In this document: piece after piece, positions 17,793-27,168 of the stretch
Numbering within the stretch: position 1 is the first letter of the stretch
How the letters are laid out: the number at the start of each line of letters is the position of its first letter
Source: Janthinobacterium psychrotolerans
GTDB taxonomy: Bacteria; Pseudomonadota; Gammaproteobacteria; Burkholderiales; Burkholderiaceae_D
Direction: 5' to 3'
DNA length: 64,000 nt
NCBI RefSeq assembly: GCF_001677885.1
Contig: NZ_LOCQ01000062.1
Coordinates: 62,001 to 126,000, forward strand
The notes under the pieces: model-generated
Database searches by the model: none
Told to the model about the DNA's origin: nothing
Seen by the model: the letters and a program-made list of their open reading frames with translations, nothing else
Program-made: the position numbers and the translations under genes

Positions 17793-19622
17793 ATGACCAT
17801 TTCCTGCCACATCAATGAAGCGCGCCGCCTGCAGGCGCTGCGCAAGCTCAACCTGCTCGACACGCCGCCGAGCGAGGCGTTTGACCGCATCACGCGCATG
17901 GCGGCGCGCTTTTTCAATTTGCCGATTGCCGCCGTGTCGCTGACCGATTCCGACCGGCAATGGTTCAAGTCGCGGGTCGGCGTCGAGCACACTACCATTC
18001 CGCGCATGAAAGCGCCGTGCGGTGAAGTGGCCGACAGCCGGGACGCGCTGGTGATACCCGACCTGCTGGCCGACGCGCATTACTGCGATAGTCCGCTGGC
18101 CGCCGGCGGCATCCGCTATTACGCGGGCGCGCCGCTGGTGACGCAGGACGGCCATTGCCTGGGCGCCTTGTGCGTGCTGGGCGAGACGCCGCGCGCAACC
18201 ACCGCCGAAGAGCTGGGCAGCCTGCAGGACCTGGCTGGCATGGTGATGGCGCAGATCGAGATGCTGCATGCGATGGGGCGCGTCGATCCGGTCAGCGGCT
18301 TGCCGAACCGCACCCAGTTCATCGAAGACTTCGACGACATGCAGAAAGACCGTCCCAGCGGCGAATGGCGCCTGGCCATCCTGATCAACCTGGCGACGCC
18401 GGAACAGCTGGCGCATGCCGCGCGCGCCATGGATTCGGTCTATCTGGACGAGCTGGTCAACGACGCCGCCGCCTGGATAGGCGACGAGATCGGCGCACGC
18501 AAGGTGTACCACGTGGCCACCACCCAGTTTGCATTGCTGGCCGAGCCTGGCGTGACGCTCGACGCCTGCCTGCAGGTGATCGAAGCGAAAATCGCCGGCG
18601 CCATCGCCGCCATCAAGACCAGTTTCGTGGCCACCCCGGCCGTCGGCGTGGCGCCGTTCGAAGTGGGCAAGGCCGACTGCCTGAGCGTGCTGCGCCGCGC
18701 ACAAAGCGCGGTTCATGACGCCATCGATGCCTCGGTCCACGTGGCCGTGTATTCGGCGCACGAAGACCGGCTGTACCGCCGCCGCTTCACCTTGCTGGGC
18801 GACTTTGCGCTGGCCCTGGCCAGCGGCGACCAGTTGCGCCTGGTGTACCAGCCGCGCATCGATATCACCAGCGGCCTGTGCGTGGGCGCCGAAGCGCTGC
18901 TGCGCTGGAATCACCCAAGCCTGGGGGCCATCGGCCCGGCCGAATTCATCCCCTTTATCGAGCGCTCGCGCCTGGCGCAGGCGACCACCGCCTGGGTGCT
19001 GGAAACAGCGCTGGACCAGCAACTGGCCTGGCGCGCGGCGGGCGTGGCCCTGCAATTGTCGCTCAATGTCTCGGCCGCCAATCTGTTGGAGTCGGACCTG
19101 GCCGGCCGCGTGAGCGAGGCGCTCGACCGGCGCGGTCTGCCACGCGACTGCCTGGAGCTGGAAATCACGGAAAGCGCCATCATGGAGCAGCCGGCCAAGG
19201 CGCACGCAACGCTCGAGGCGATCGCCGCCAGCGGCGTGCATCTGGCGGTCGACGACTTCGGCACCGGCTACAGCAGCCTGTCCTATTTGCAGCGCATGCC
19301 GGCCGACGTGGTCAAGATCGACCAGTCGTTTATTCGGGAGCTGGAAAGCGACCCGCGCCAGCAGGGCCTGGTAAAAGCCATGATTTCGCTGTCGCAGGAC
19401 CTGGGCCACCGGGTGGTGGCCGAAGGCGTGGAAAACGAGGCCGTATTGACCTTTTTGCGCGAGGCCGGCTGCGACGAAGCGCAGGGCTACTGGTTTGCGC
19501 GGCCGCTGGAAACCGAGGTGTTTACCGCCTGGTACGTCGGCCGCATCGTGGCGCAGGCGCAGCAGCTGGCCTTGAATATGGCGGCCATGCCGGTGGCGCC
19601 GGTGACGCCCGCCCTACCATAG
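17793..19622 (+). CDS. GAF-EAL c-di-GMP phosphodiesterase with degenerate GGDEF domain
   Basis: A 609-aa protein without membrane segments. The order is a GAF domain (about 1-155: 'LNLLDTPPSEAFDRITRMAA' and 'YYAGAPLVTQDGHCLGALCV'), a degenerate GGDEF-like domain (about 160-310) with no GGDEF motif, and an EAL domain (about 330-590). The EAL motif is intact at E367-A-L. Metal/catalytic motifs include 'LELEITESAIM', 'VDDFGTGYSSLSYL' and 'VKIDQSFI'. It should hydrolyse c-di-GMP under control of the GAF domain's ligand. Its 3' end overlaps the convergent gene by 9 bp. Confidence 0.9.
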   Translation: MTISCHINEARRLQALRKLNLLDTPPSEAFDRITRMAARFFNLPIAAVSLTDSDRQWFKSRVGVEHTTIPRMKAPCGEVADSRDALVIPDLLADAHYCDSPLAAGGIRYYAGAPLVTQDGHCLGALCVLGETPRATTAEELGSLQDLAGMVMAQIEMLHAMGRVDPVSGLPNRTQFIEDFDDMQKDRPSGEWRLAILINLATPEQLAHAARAMDSVYLDELVNDAAAWIGDEIGARKVYHVATTQFALLAEPGVTLDACLQVIEAKIAGAIAAIKTSFVATPAVGVAPFEVGKADCLSVLRRAQSAVHDAIDASVHVAVYSAHEDRLYRRRFTLLGDFALALASGDQLRLVYQPRIDITSGLCVGAEALLRWNHPSLGAIGPAEFIPFIERSRLAQATTAWVLETALDQQLAWRAAGVALQLSLNVSAANLLESDLAGRVSEALDRRGLPRDCLELEITESAIMEQPAKAHATLEAIAASGVHLAVDDFGTGYSSLSYLQRMPADVVKIDQSFIRELESDPRQQGLVKAMISLSQDLGHRVVAEGVENEAVLTFLREAGCDEAQGYWFARPLETEVFTAWYVGRIVAQAQQLALNMAAMPVAPVTPALP

Positions 19623-20393
19623 GCGCGCCAGCGGCATCACAAAGCCGCTGAAGAACGACCACCTGGGCGAAGCGCGATTGAGTCCGCGCGCAAAGCCGAA
19701 ATCGATCGCCAGCCGTTTGCTGGGGCTGTAGGTGCTGGCAAAAAGAAGCTGGGCTGTGCTGTCGGCGCCAGAGCGCCGCGTTCCCGACAGTTCGCCCGTG
19801 GCGCCCCAATGATCATCGAGCGGCATTGACAACGACACCGACGCGCCTGTCTGCACGCGCCCTTCGCCCGCGTCGACGGCGCCCATGCGCGTCACGTTCA
19901 GATTGCTGTCCATGTGCACGCTGGCGATATCCTGACTGTAGATGCCATTGACGCTGTAGTCCGCCTTGCCGCTGCCGATCACCTTGCGCGCCGTCGGCGC
20001 CTTGGCGCCCAGTTCCACGCCAAAGGCGGTGGCCGGGCTGACCAGGAAAGCGTGCTTGAGCTCGATCGTGGTGTCACCCAGTCCCCGGTTGCGCTGGCCT
20101 CCACCATTGCGCTCGGAAACAAAAGCATCGCCCCCGATCACCACGCCCCAGGCCTCGTTGAAGGCCAGCTTGACGGTGTAGGGCAGGCTGGCCCGTCGGT
20201 CATCGTCCAGCCTGGTGTGCAGGCCCCCCAGTTCCAGTTCCAGTTGCCCTGGTACCGGCAGTTGTGCCGGGCTGGACACGGAGGGACGGTAAGGCGTGAC
20301 CGCATCGTCAGGAGCTAGCTGGGCGTGCGCGGTGCTGGCGGTAATGCACAGGCAGAGCAGGAGAACACCGGGAAGTGGTTTCGGAGTGTGCAT
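19614..20393 (-). CDS. Outer-membrane-like secreted protein (MetA-pathway/transporter-like barrel)
   Basis: A 259-aa protein with a signal peptide (MHTPKPLPGVLLLCLCITASTAHA, cut before QLAPDD). The mature part alternates polar and hydrophobic residues, as in beta-barrels ('GQLELELGGLHTR', 'SLPYTVKLAFNEAWGVVIGG', 'RLAIDFGFARGLN'), and ends in ARLW, an aromatic C-terminus common in barrels. It resembles the 'MetA pathway of phenol degradation' barrel family; function is unknown. The first Met of the frame (20474) lacks a signal sequence, so 20393 was chosen. Confidence 0.72.
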   Translation of the reverse strand: MHTPKPLPGVLLLCLCITASTAHAQLAPDDAVTPYRPSVSSPAQLPVPGQLELELGGLHTRLDDDRRASLPYTVKLAFNEAWGVVIGGDAFVSERNGGGQRNRGLGDTTIELKHAFLVSPATAFGVELGAKAPTARKVIGSGKADYSVNGIYSQDIASVHMDSNLNVTRMGAVDAGEGRVQTGASVSLSMPLDDHWGATGELSGTRRSGADSTAQLLFASTYSPSKRLAIDFGFARGLNRASPRWSFFSGFVMPLARLW

Positions 20394-20433
20394 GGATAGT
20401 TTTCTACTCGTCAATGGGTGGCAGTGAATGCAC

Positions 20434-20991
20434 TTATGTCTCTGCTCGCCCACCGACTGACGCTTCAGGATCAAAACTGAATACGCGCAATTCCGGCAGA
20501 TCCTGCTCGCCGCGAATAATACGCACAGTCATGATGAAGGCAAGTTCCCAGCGGCCCTTGCTTTGGCCGACGTCAAGATTGTGTTTCCACTCTTGACGGA
20601 CGCGGCGTAGCTCTGGCAGCTCGGGATCTGGCGGCAATAAATGGGATTCGAAATCCAATGGAAATTGATATGTAGCGCCTACGGACTGCAGGAACGGCGA
20701 CGGCAGGGAGTAGCGTGTGGGAATGCCGGGGCCAATTTGTGTCAGTTGGGGCACGCTGACGAGGCAGCAATCGACGATCTGAAACGACGTGAAACCACCC
20801 GCCTTTGAACCACAGCAATTGACTTCCAGATAGACGTGTTGTCCTTGCTGAAAATGCACGCCGCCCATATAGGGACCATGGCGCGGGTCGGCGCTGCCGT
20901 CGCACGACGTAAATGCATAATCGAGCTGATTGGTGATTTGATCTGCGTCAAAATGGACGGCTAATTTCATCCAAGGTTTTTCGTACGTCAT
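20434..20991 (-). CDS. Hypothetical protein overlapping the kinase gene
   Basis: A 185-aa soluble protein of no family I recognise. It contains a 'NCCGSK' and a 'VDCCL' cysteine pair, 'PHGPYMGGVHFQ'-like turns (seen as RHGPYMGG) and a proline-rich middle. The ATG overlaps the kinase stop (ATGA), and an A8 tract precedes it, so it is cotranscribed and could be coupled or even fused to the kinase by a -1 frameshift. It may be a partner or substrate of the kinase; that is inference from position only. Confidence 0.75.
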   Translation of the reverse strand: MTYEKPWMKLAVHFDADQITNQLDYAFTSCDGSADPRHGPYMGGVHFQQGQHVYLEVNCCGSKAGGFTSFQIVDCCLVSVPQLTQIGPGIPTRYSLPSPFLQSVGATYQFPLDFESHLLPPDPELPELRRVRQEWKHNLDVGQSKGRWELAFIMTVRIIRGEQDLPELRVFSFDPEASVGGRAET

Positions 20992-23225
20992 TTTTTTTGA
21001 TTTCTTTCTATGTCAATGAGTAACTGCTGATAGCGAGCATCTCGCCGTAGTGTCAACAGATCGGGTGCTGATTCGATCAGATTGATGGGGTAGCCACGCT
21101 CCAGCGCCTGCTTCAATGCCACCATTGCTTCGTTGCGTTTGCCTAACAATTCGTAAGTCAGGGCCGCCCTGAAATGGATGTCGGGTAAAGTAGGCGCAAG
21201 CAGTACGGCTTGTGCCACGTGCTTCATCGCATCATCCCGCAAGCCAGCATAGGCAGAATACAGCGCCAGCCGTGAATTGATCTTGGAATCGTTCGGTGAA
21301 TGTTGCAGCATGACTTTAATCAGCGTAATTGCGCGACGGTAAGAGCCGCTCGACAACTCAATTTGTCCAGGAACCCAGCGTTGCGCGTCGGCCAGATTCG
21401 CCCATAGCAGATAGTTGCCGGGATTGCCTTTGTTTTCCGAAACGGCATTTTTAAACGCCTGTACTGCTCCCAGATAGTTGCCGCGATTAAAAAGAGCGGT
21501 ACCTAGATTCGTATATAATTCCCAATCAGGGTGCATCTGCAAACCTTGTTGCAGAACTTGCAGGGCTTCGTCACCACGATCCAGGCGTTCCAGTGTGGCA
21601 CTCATGTCTGCATACGCAGCAGTCACCTGCGGGGCCATCTGTATCACTTTTCGAAAGTGCTTTTCAGCCTCGGTGTAATTGCCTAGGTTATAGTGCATCC
21701 TGCCCAACATCGAAACGAAAGGGGTGTCGTTCGGATAAAGTGCGATGGCTTTATCCAATACATCCCGAGCCAAGTCAAATTTTTGTGCGTGAATAAGCAA
21801 GCGTGCTTTACCATACATTCCTATCGGGATATTTGGATTCAGGTTCAGTGCTATAGTTATTTCTTGCAATGCTTCTGCACGTTTCCCATGGTGCTCAAGC
21901 ACCCAAGCCTGCGCAACATGTGCGAGAGCTAGCTGATCATCTGAAGCTAATGCTTGTTTCGCAGCGATGTCAGCACGTTGTAACCATGTTTCATCACGGT
22001 TTGTGCCCAGATAGCGCGAGGTGAAAACCAGAGACAAGCCCGCATTTGCGCCAGCATGCTCTGGATTGTGTTTAAGAATAGTGCTGAAATGTTTCATCGC
22101 CAGCTCTTGATTACTGTCGCGATCAAACGCCCGCAACGCCTCCGTTCCGGCCTTCATGCTGGCCATCTCCGAATACGGTGCCGGTGCTTTTTCGCCAGTG
22201 AAAAGAGCCTTTACTTCGGGGGCCACATTTGGCCATTGCCACGCCGTCACCACAGCGACCAATACAACGCTTGCACAGATTTGCAAGGTCCGTTTGCGCG
22301 GAATCGGCAGGCGAATGGCGACGCTGGAGGGTGTTTCCGGCGGCAACTTAGTCTGCGCTGACGGCAAAGGCGAAGTGCCTGATGCGCTGCGCTGCGCCGC
22401 AATCGCCTCGCGCACATCGCGCATGGTCCTCGGCCGCTCCAGCGGATCATGCGCCGTCATCGAGCGCACCAGGGCGGCTATGGCCGGCGGCACCGAGGCC
22501 GGCATGGCGGGCCAGACGGCGTTCGATTGCATGTGGGCGGCGGCCAGGGCCAGGCCGTTCAGGTGGGCGAACGGGCGCTGGCCGGCCAGCATTTCGTACA
22601 GCATGGCGCCGAGCGCGTAGATGTCGCCGCGCATGTCGGGCAGGCGGCCCGTCAGGCGCTCGGGCGCCATGTAGGCGATGGTTCCCTGCAGGTCGCACAG
22701 AGCGGTGGTTTGGGTCGCTTGCGGGTCCAGCTGGCGCGCCAGGCCGAAGTCCAGGATGCGCACCTTGCCGTTTGCTTCCAGCATCAAATTCGATGGTTTC
22801 AAATCGCCATGCACCAGGTCCATGGCGTGCGCTTCGTCCATCGCGTCGGCGATCTGGCAGGCGATGTCGAGCGCGGTGTCGAGCGGCATGGTCGCCGCTT
22901 GCATCACTTGCCCCAGCGTCTGGCCTTCGACCAGTTCCATCACGATGGACTGGCTCTTGCCGTCGCCGTCGACCGAGAAAATGCGCACGAAGGCGGCGTG
23001 GCGCAGGGACGCCGCCAGGCGTGCCTCGTTGAGCAGCTTTTCCGGATGCAGCATGTCGGCCTGCTGCTTGAGGCGCTTGAGCGCCACGCTGCGGCACAGC
23101 TTGGCGTCCCACGCTTCGTACACATGGCCAAAACCGCCTTCACCCAGCAGGCGGCGCACTTCGTAGTGCGCGCTGAGCGTGTCGCCGTGTGGTGCAGCTT
23201 GCTGCACCGGATCGAGCAGTTCCAT
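20988..23225 (-). CDS. Membrane-anchored Ser/Thr protein kinase with C-terminal TPR repeats
   Basis: A 745-aa protein. The N-terminal Hanks-type kinase (about 21-280) has the glycine loop GEGGFGHVY (28-36), the ATP lysine K50 in 'VALKRLKQ', the catalytic 'HGDLKPSNLML' and 'DFGLARQ'. The usual HRD is HGD, as in other bacterial kinases. A single membrane segment lies near 308-325 ('LQICASVVLVAVVTAWQW'). The periplasmic C-terminus is a run of TPR repeats (about 350-740), including 'YTNLGTALFNRGNYLGAVQAF'-like units. It probably senses an extracytoplasmic signal or binds partners through the TPRs. The last codons, CAA AAA AAA TGA, form an A8 tract. Confidence 0.92.
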   Translation of the reverse strand: MELLDPVQQAAPHGDTLSAHYEVRRLLGEGGFGHVYEAWDAKLCRSVALKRLKQQADMLHPEKLLNEARLAASLRHAAFVRIFSVDGDGKSQSIVMELVEGQTLGQVMQAATMPLDTALDIACQIADAMDEAHAMDLVHGDLKPSNLMLEANGKVRILDFGLARQLDPQATQTTALCDLQGTIAYMAPERLTGRLPDMRGDIYALGAMLYEMLAGQRPFAHLNGLALAAAHMQSNAVWPAMPASVPPAIAALVRSMTAHDPLERPRTMRDVREAIAAQRSASGTSPLPSAQTKLPPETPSSVAIRLPIPRKRTLQICASVVLVAVVTAWQWPNVAPEVKALFTGEKAPAPYSEMASMKAGTEALRAFDRDSNQELAMKHFSTILKHNPEHAGANAGLSLVFTSRYLGTNRDETWLQRADIAAKQALASDDQLALAHVAQAWVLEHHGKRAEALQEITIALNLNPNIPIGMYGKARLLIHAQKFDLARDVLDKAIALYPNDTPFVSMLGRMHYNLGNYTEAEKHFRKVIQMAPQVTAAYADMSATLERLDRGDEALQVLQQGLQMHPDWELYTNLGTALFNRGNYLGAVQAFKNAVSENKGNPGNYLLWANLADAQRWVPGQIELSSGSYRRAITLIKVMLQHSPNDSKINSRLALYSAYAGLRDDAMKHVAQAVLLAPTLPDIHFRAALTYELLGKRNEAMVALKQALERGYPINLIESAPDLLTLRRDARYQQLLIDIERNQKK

Positions 23226-23363
23226 AGGGCGTGATGTGCAGTAAATTGATTTTTGGTAACTTACTGATTTAAAACGATTGTTTAGAATAAGTCAATTCCT
23301 ATTGATAAAATATGAAGATGAACTGCTATACAAGGCTACTGCGGTAGGACCGCCAAAGCCGGG

Positions 23364-23917
23364 CTAGCCGGCCAGGCTGCCGTCGATGGCGCTGCCCAGC
23401 TTGTCGACGATCTCGTCCACATGGCTGCTGTCGATGATGTACGGCGGCGCCAGCAGCCCATGGTCGCCGTGCTGGCCGTCGATGGTGCCGCCCATGGGGT
23501 AGCACATCAGGCCGGCCTGCATGGACAGGCCACGGCTGCGGATATCGCCGATATGCGGATGGTCGCCGAAGCGCTGGACCAATCTGTCTTTCAACAGCTT
23601 GCCCATGGCGCGCACATTGGCCAATAAATCGCGCTGTTCGATCTGCTGCCGCACCGCCAGGGCTGCCGCGCAGGCGGTGGCGTGGCCGATACAGGTGTGG
23701 CCGTGCTGGAAGAAGCCGGTGCCGGCGCGCAGGGTGTCGCGGATGGCTTGCGACACCATCACGGCGCCGATCGGCTGGTAGCCGGCGCCCAGGCCCCTGG
23801 CGATACAGATCAGGCCGGCGCTGACGCCTTCCTGCTCGCAGGCGAACAGGCTGCCGGTGCGGCCCATGCCGCACATCACTTCGTCGGGTATCAGCAGCAC
23901 GCCGTGGCGCCGGATTG
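23364..23917 (-). pseudogene. Remnant of class III (PLP) aminotransferase, C-terminal half
   Basis: About 180 residues match the C-terminal part of aspartate-aminotransferase-family class III enzymes: 'LLIPDEVMCGMGRTGSLFAC', 'GLGAGYQPIGAVMVSQ', 'HGHTCIGHATACAAALAV' and 'LLAPPYIIDSSHVDEIV'. The N-terminal ~240 residues are absent. The PLP-binding lysine (normally in an AKGLGAG motif) is Arg here (IARGLGAG), a single A-to-G change. The homologous part starts abruptly at about 23917, next to AT-rich sequence. It is therefore a non-functional relic, although a 178-aa frame (start 23900) remains open. Confidence 0.82.
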
Positions 23918-24042
23918 CAACGTTTGTTGTATTTAGTATTTAAAAACATCAATGGGTGCTTCGCGTCTTAAGATGGCCTTCATCTTGCCGCTCCACACTG
24001 GGCCAGCCATACTGGCACCTGCTATTTCTCTGGAATCCTTTC

Positions 24043-24714
24043 ATGCGCATCCTGCTAGCCGAAGACGATATTTCCTTGGGTGAAACCATCCTTGCCTGGT
24101 TGCGCCTGGACCAGCACGCCGTCGACTGGGTCGAGCGCGGCGACTCCGCACAGACGGCGCTGATGACCCATCATTACGACTGCGTGCTGCTCGACCGGGG
24201 CCTGCCCGGCATGAGTGGCGACGCCTTGCTGGCGCAGTTGCGCGGCAGCGGCAACGCCGTGCCGGTGATATTGATCACCGCCTTCAATGCGCTGGCCGAC
24301 CGGGTCGAGGGGCTGGACCTGGGCGCCGACGATTACCTGGTGAAACCGTTCGAGCTGGAAGAGATGTCGGCGCGCATCCGGGCCGCCGTGCGGCGCGGCG
24401 CCAGCCAGGTCAGCAATGCGCTGGCGCACGCCGGCATCGCCCTCAATATCGAGACCAAGCAGGCCAGCCTGGACGGCCAGCCGGTGGCGCTGACGGCGCG
24501 CGAATACCATGTACTGCATGCCTTGCTGCTGAGGAAAAACAGCATCGTTGCGCGCGCGCAGATCGAGGAAGCGCTGTATGGCTGGGGCGACGAGGTGGAA
24601 AGCAACGCCATCGAAGTGTATATCCACAACCTGCGCAAGAAATTCGGCGCCGACAGCATCGTCACGGTGCGCGGCCTGGGCTATCGGCTGAAGAACGATG
24701 ACACTCAAGTCTGA
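24043..24714 (+). CDS. OmpR-family response regulator (QseB/PmrA-like)
   Basis: A 223-aa protein. The receiver domain (1-115) has DD at 8-9, the phospho-acceptor D51 in 'CVLLDRGLPGMSG' and the conserved lysine in 'YLVKPFELEEM'. A C-terminal winged-helix DNA-binding domain follows ('TAREYHVLHALLLRKNSIV' and 'VEVYIHNLRKK'-like, seen as IEVYIHNLRKK). The frame extends upstream to 23956, but MRILLAEDD is the family start. It overlaps the sensor kinase gene by 17 bp, so the two are cotranscribed. A YgiW-type gene follows, as near E. coli qseBC. Confidence 0.94.
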   Translation: MRILLAEDDISLGETILAWLRLDQHAVDWVERGDSAQTALMTHHYDCVLLDRGLPGMSGDALLAQLRGSGNAVPVILITAFNALADRVEGLDLGADDYLVKPFELEEMSARIRAAVRRGASQVSNALAHAGIALNIETKQASLDGQPVALTAREYHVLHALLLRKNSIVARAQIEEALYGWGDEVESNAIEVYIHNLRKKFGADSIVTVRGLGYRLKNDDTQV

Positions 24715-26065
24715 AGGCAAGCCCTGGTCGCTGCGGCGCCGCCTGCTGGCCGCCATCGTGGCCGCCAGCACGGTGCTGTGGCTGGCCAGCCTGGGCATTG
24801 TCACCATGATTGCCTGGCATGAGACCAATGAGGTGTTCGACGACGCGCTGGAAGAATCGGGGCAGATGCTGATGGCCGCCACCACCGACTGGGAGCAGCG
24901 CGGCCTGCTGGCGCGCGCGAAAGCGGCGGGCGGACCGGAGCGCAAGGTCGACATGCAGTACCAGATCGTGGTCGGCGGCAAGGTGGTGCAGCGCACCAGC
25001 GGCGCGCCGTCGCAACCGTTTGTGCGCCATTTTGGCGACAGCCACGGCTTTGCCGACCCCGAGGTGGAGCAGCGCCGCTGGCGCGTCTTCGTGGTGCGCG
25101 ACGCGGCGCGCCAGTTCGAGGTACAGGTGGGGCAGCGCTACAAGAAGCGCTACGATATCCTGGAGGAACTGGCCGAGCACCTGTGGCTGCCGGTCGCCGG
25201 TTTCCTGGTGCTGCTGGCGCTGGTGTGCTGGCTGCTGACGGGCAGGGTGCTCAAACCGCTGCGCGCAACTGCTGCAACCATCGCCGCGAAAAGCCCGGAC
25301 GACCTGGCGCAGGTCGAACTGGCCGGCCAGCCGCGCGAACTGCTGCCCATCGTGCAGGCCCTGAACGGCGTGCTGGGCAGGCTGGATACGGCGCTGCAGT
25401 CCGAACGCCGCTTTACGGCCGACGCCGCCCACGAACTGCGCACGCCGCTGGCCGGCCTGCACATGCATGTGCAATTGCTGCAGCGCCAGCATCCCGAACT
25501 GGTGGCGCCATTCCAGAAGCTGCGCCGCGATATCGCGCGCGTCACGGCCCTGGTCGACAGCCTGCTGACCCTGGCGCGGCTGGACCCTTTGGCGCGTGCT
25601 CAGGTGACGACGCACGCGGTGGTGCTGGCGCCGCTGCTGGAACCATTGCTGGCGGCCTGCGAGCAGGAGGCGTCTGCACGCGGCATGGCGCTGGCCGTGC
25701 GCTGCGAGCTTGCATCGGTCGAGGCCGACCCTGCGATGCTGGAGATCCTGCTGCGCAACCTGCTCGACAATGCGCTGCGCTACTGCCCCGATGGCAGCCG
25801 CATCGAGATCGTGGCGCGGCAGCATGCGGGGCGGCCGCGCATCAGCGTGCGCGACAATGGCCCCGGGGTGGACCAGGCCAGCCGCCAGCGCCTCGGCGAA
25901 CGGTTTTTCCGCGTGCTGGGCCAGCAGCAAGCGGGCAGCGGGCTGGGTTTGTCCATCGTCAGGCGCATTGCCGACCTGCATGGCATCGCGCTGGCCTTCG
26001 GTCCTGGCCTTGATGGCCGGGGCCTGGGCGTGACGCTGGATTTTCCAGCGGTTCGCGCACCTTAA
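24698..26065 (+). CDS. Sensor histidine kinase (QseC/PmrB-like)
   Basis: A 455-aa membrane kinase. Membrane segments lie at about 14-38 and 167-188 ('LWLPVAGFLVLLALVCWLL'), with a periplasmic sensor domain of about 130 residues between. A HAMP region (about 188-235) follows. The phospho-acceptor is H245 in 'DAAHELRTPLAGL'. The ATPase has N-box 'NLLDNALRYCPDG', G1 'VRDNGPGVDQ' and 'GSGLGLSIVRRI'. It is the cognate partner of the overlapping response regulator. The signal is not evident. Confidence 0.94.
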   Translation: MTLKSEGKPWSLRRRLLAAIVAASTVLWLASLGIVTMIAWHETNEVFDDALEESGQMLMAATTDWEQRGLLARAKAAGGPERKVDMQYQIVVGGKVVQRTSGAPSQPFVRHFGDSHGFADPEVEQRRWRVFVVRDAARQFEVQVGQRYKKRYDILEELAEHLWLPVAGFLVLLALVCWLLTGRVLKPLRATAATIAAKSPDDLAQVELAGQPRELLPIVQALNGVLGRLDTALQSERRFTADAAHELRTPLAGLHMHVQLLQRQHPELVAPFQKLRRDIARVTALVDSLLTLARLDPLARAQVTTHAVVLAPLLEPLLAACEQEASARGMALAVRCELASVEADPAMLEILLRNLLDNALRYCPDGSRIEIVARQHAGRPRISVRDNGPGVDQASRQRLGERFFRVLGQQQAGSGLGLSIVRRIADLHGIALAFGPGLDGRGLGVTLDFPAVRAP

Positions 26066-26147
26066 GATACGGTTAATGTGGGCTCGGTGTAATGCATGCA
26101 TGCCTGCAGCGACAGGCAAACCCCACCACTACCGAAGAGGAATGACC

Positions 26148-26558
26148 ATGAAAAAAGTACTGACCATCTCCTGCATGAGCGCCCTGCTTGCCGCTTCCGC
26201 CTTTGCCATCGCCCAGCCGAGCGGCTATACGGGTCCGTCGAACACGGCGCCAGCCACTACGGCCGGCTATGCCGGTCCATCGAGCGTGGCGTTGATGACG
26301 GCCAAGGACGTGCTGGCCAAGGCCAAGGACGATCAATACGTCAAGCTCAAGGGCAAGCTGACCAGCCACAAGGGGGGCGAGGACTATGAATTTACCGACG
26401 CCAGCGGCAAGATGACGGTGGAAATCGACGCCAAGCACTTTCCGCAAGGCGTCAAGATCGACCACACGACGATGGTGGAACTGACCGGCGAATTCGACAA
26501 GGAAACCTTTGGCGAGTCGACCGTCGACGTCAAGCAGGTCAAGGTCGTGGCGAACTAA
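26148..26558 (+). CDS. YgiW/YdeI-family periplasmic OB-fold (BOF) protein
   Basis: A 136-aa secreted protein with signal peptide MKKVLTISCMSALLAASAFA. The mature part has Gly-Pro-Ser repeats (GYTGPS, GYAGPS) then the BOF domain ('MTAKDVLAKAKDDQYVKLKG', 'DYEFTDASGKMTVEID', 'VDVKQVKVV'). Two ATGs are present. GAAGAGG lies 7 bp before the 26148 ATG but only 1 bp before the 26142 ATG, so 26148 is the likely start. YgiW/VisP proteins are linked to stress and envelope functions and are encoded beside qseBC in enterobacteria; the same association is seen here. Confidence 0.88.
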   Translation: MKKVLTISCMSALLAASAFAIAQPSGYTGPSNTAPATTAGYAGPSSVALMTAKDVLAKAKDDQYVKLKGKLTSHKGGEDYEFTDASGKMTVEIDAKHFPQGVKIDHTTMVELTGEFDKETFGESTVDVKQVKVVAN

Positions 26559-26810
26559 GGCGCATACGCTCCAGTGCGCGCAGCTGGTTTGCCGCCGCCG
26601 CGAGGGCGCTGATCGCCGCGGGCCCGGCGCGCGCCAACAGCCGCGTGGCTGGCGCTTTCGGTGGCGGCCAGGTTGCGTTGCTGTACCGCGAACACTTCAC
26701 TGACGAGCTCTTCTCCCTTGCCGGCCAGCGCGCCGGCTTTTTCGGCATATGGCGCCGGTCCCTGGCGCAAGCGTTCCACGAAAATGGCTTTCAGCTCCGG
26801 CCAGCCGGCA
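26539..26810 (-). pseudogene. Frameshifted remnant of a small helical (phasin-like) protein
   Basis: Joining two frames gives plausible protein: 'FAGWPELKAIFVERLRQGP', 'AEKAGALAGKGEELVSEVF' and 'AVQQRNLAATES' in one, then 'TRLLARAGPAAISALAAAAN' and 'QLRALERMR' in the next. The amphipathic, Ala/Gln-rich helices recall phasins. The continuity across frames points to at least one indel. Sequence error could also explain it. No function is assigned. Confidence 0.4.
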
Positions 26811-26814
26811 AAGC

Positions 26815-27108
26815 TCAGCGTCCCGGTAGCGCCGCGCCCAGCTTAGCGTAGCCGCCGGCCCCCGCGCGCGGGCGCAGGCGGGCAAACAGGTGTGGCGCCG
26901 CCTTGCGCCGCTGCGGCCCGGTGGTCAGCACGCGCAGTGCGGTGGCCAATGGCACGTCGTGGCAATGCAGGAACAGGGCGGCCGCGCCGGTGCCGGCCAT
27001 TTGCTGCAGCGCCAGCGCATGCTCGACCAGCGCGCAAGTGCGCATGTCCAGCCGCGCCGGGATGTCGGGCTGGAACAACTGCTGAGGAACTCGCTGCCTG
27101 CTGGCCAT
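26815..27108 (-). CDS. Small hypothetical protein, possibly degraded at its C-terminus
   Basis: A 97-aa frame whose first ~65 residues look like real coding ('DIPARLDMRTCALVEHALAL', 'GTGAAALFLHCHDVPLATAL', 'RVLTTGPQRRK'), while the remainder is Arg/Gly-rich and may be out of the original frame. It lies just upstream of the frameshifted remnant and may belong to the same decaying locus. No family is recognised with confidence. Confidence 0.4.
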   Translation of the reverse strand: MASRQRVPQQLFQPDIPARLDMRTCALVEHALALQQMAGTGAAALFLHCHDVPLATALRVLTTGPQRRKAAPHLFARLRPRAGAGGYAKLGAALPGR

Positions 27109-27168
27109 GCCGCTCTCCGCCGGAAGTGCTGAGGAACTGACAGCATAGAATCGCCGTACCGATTGACC

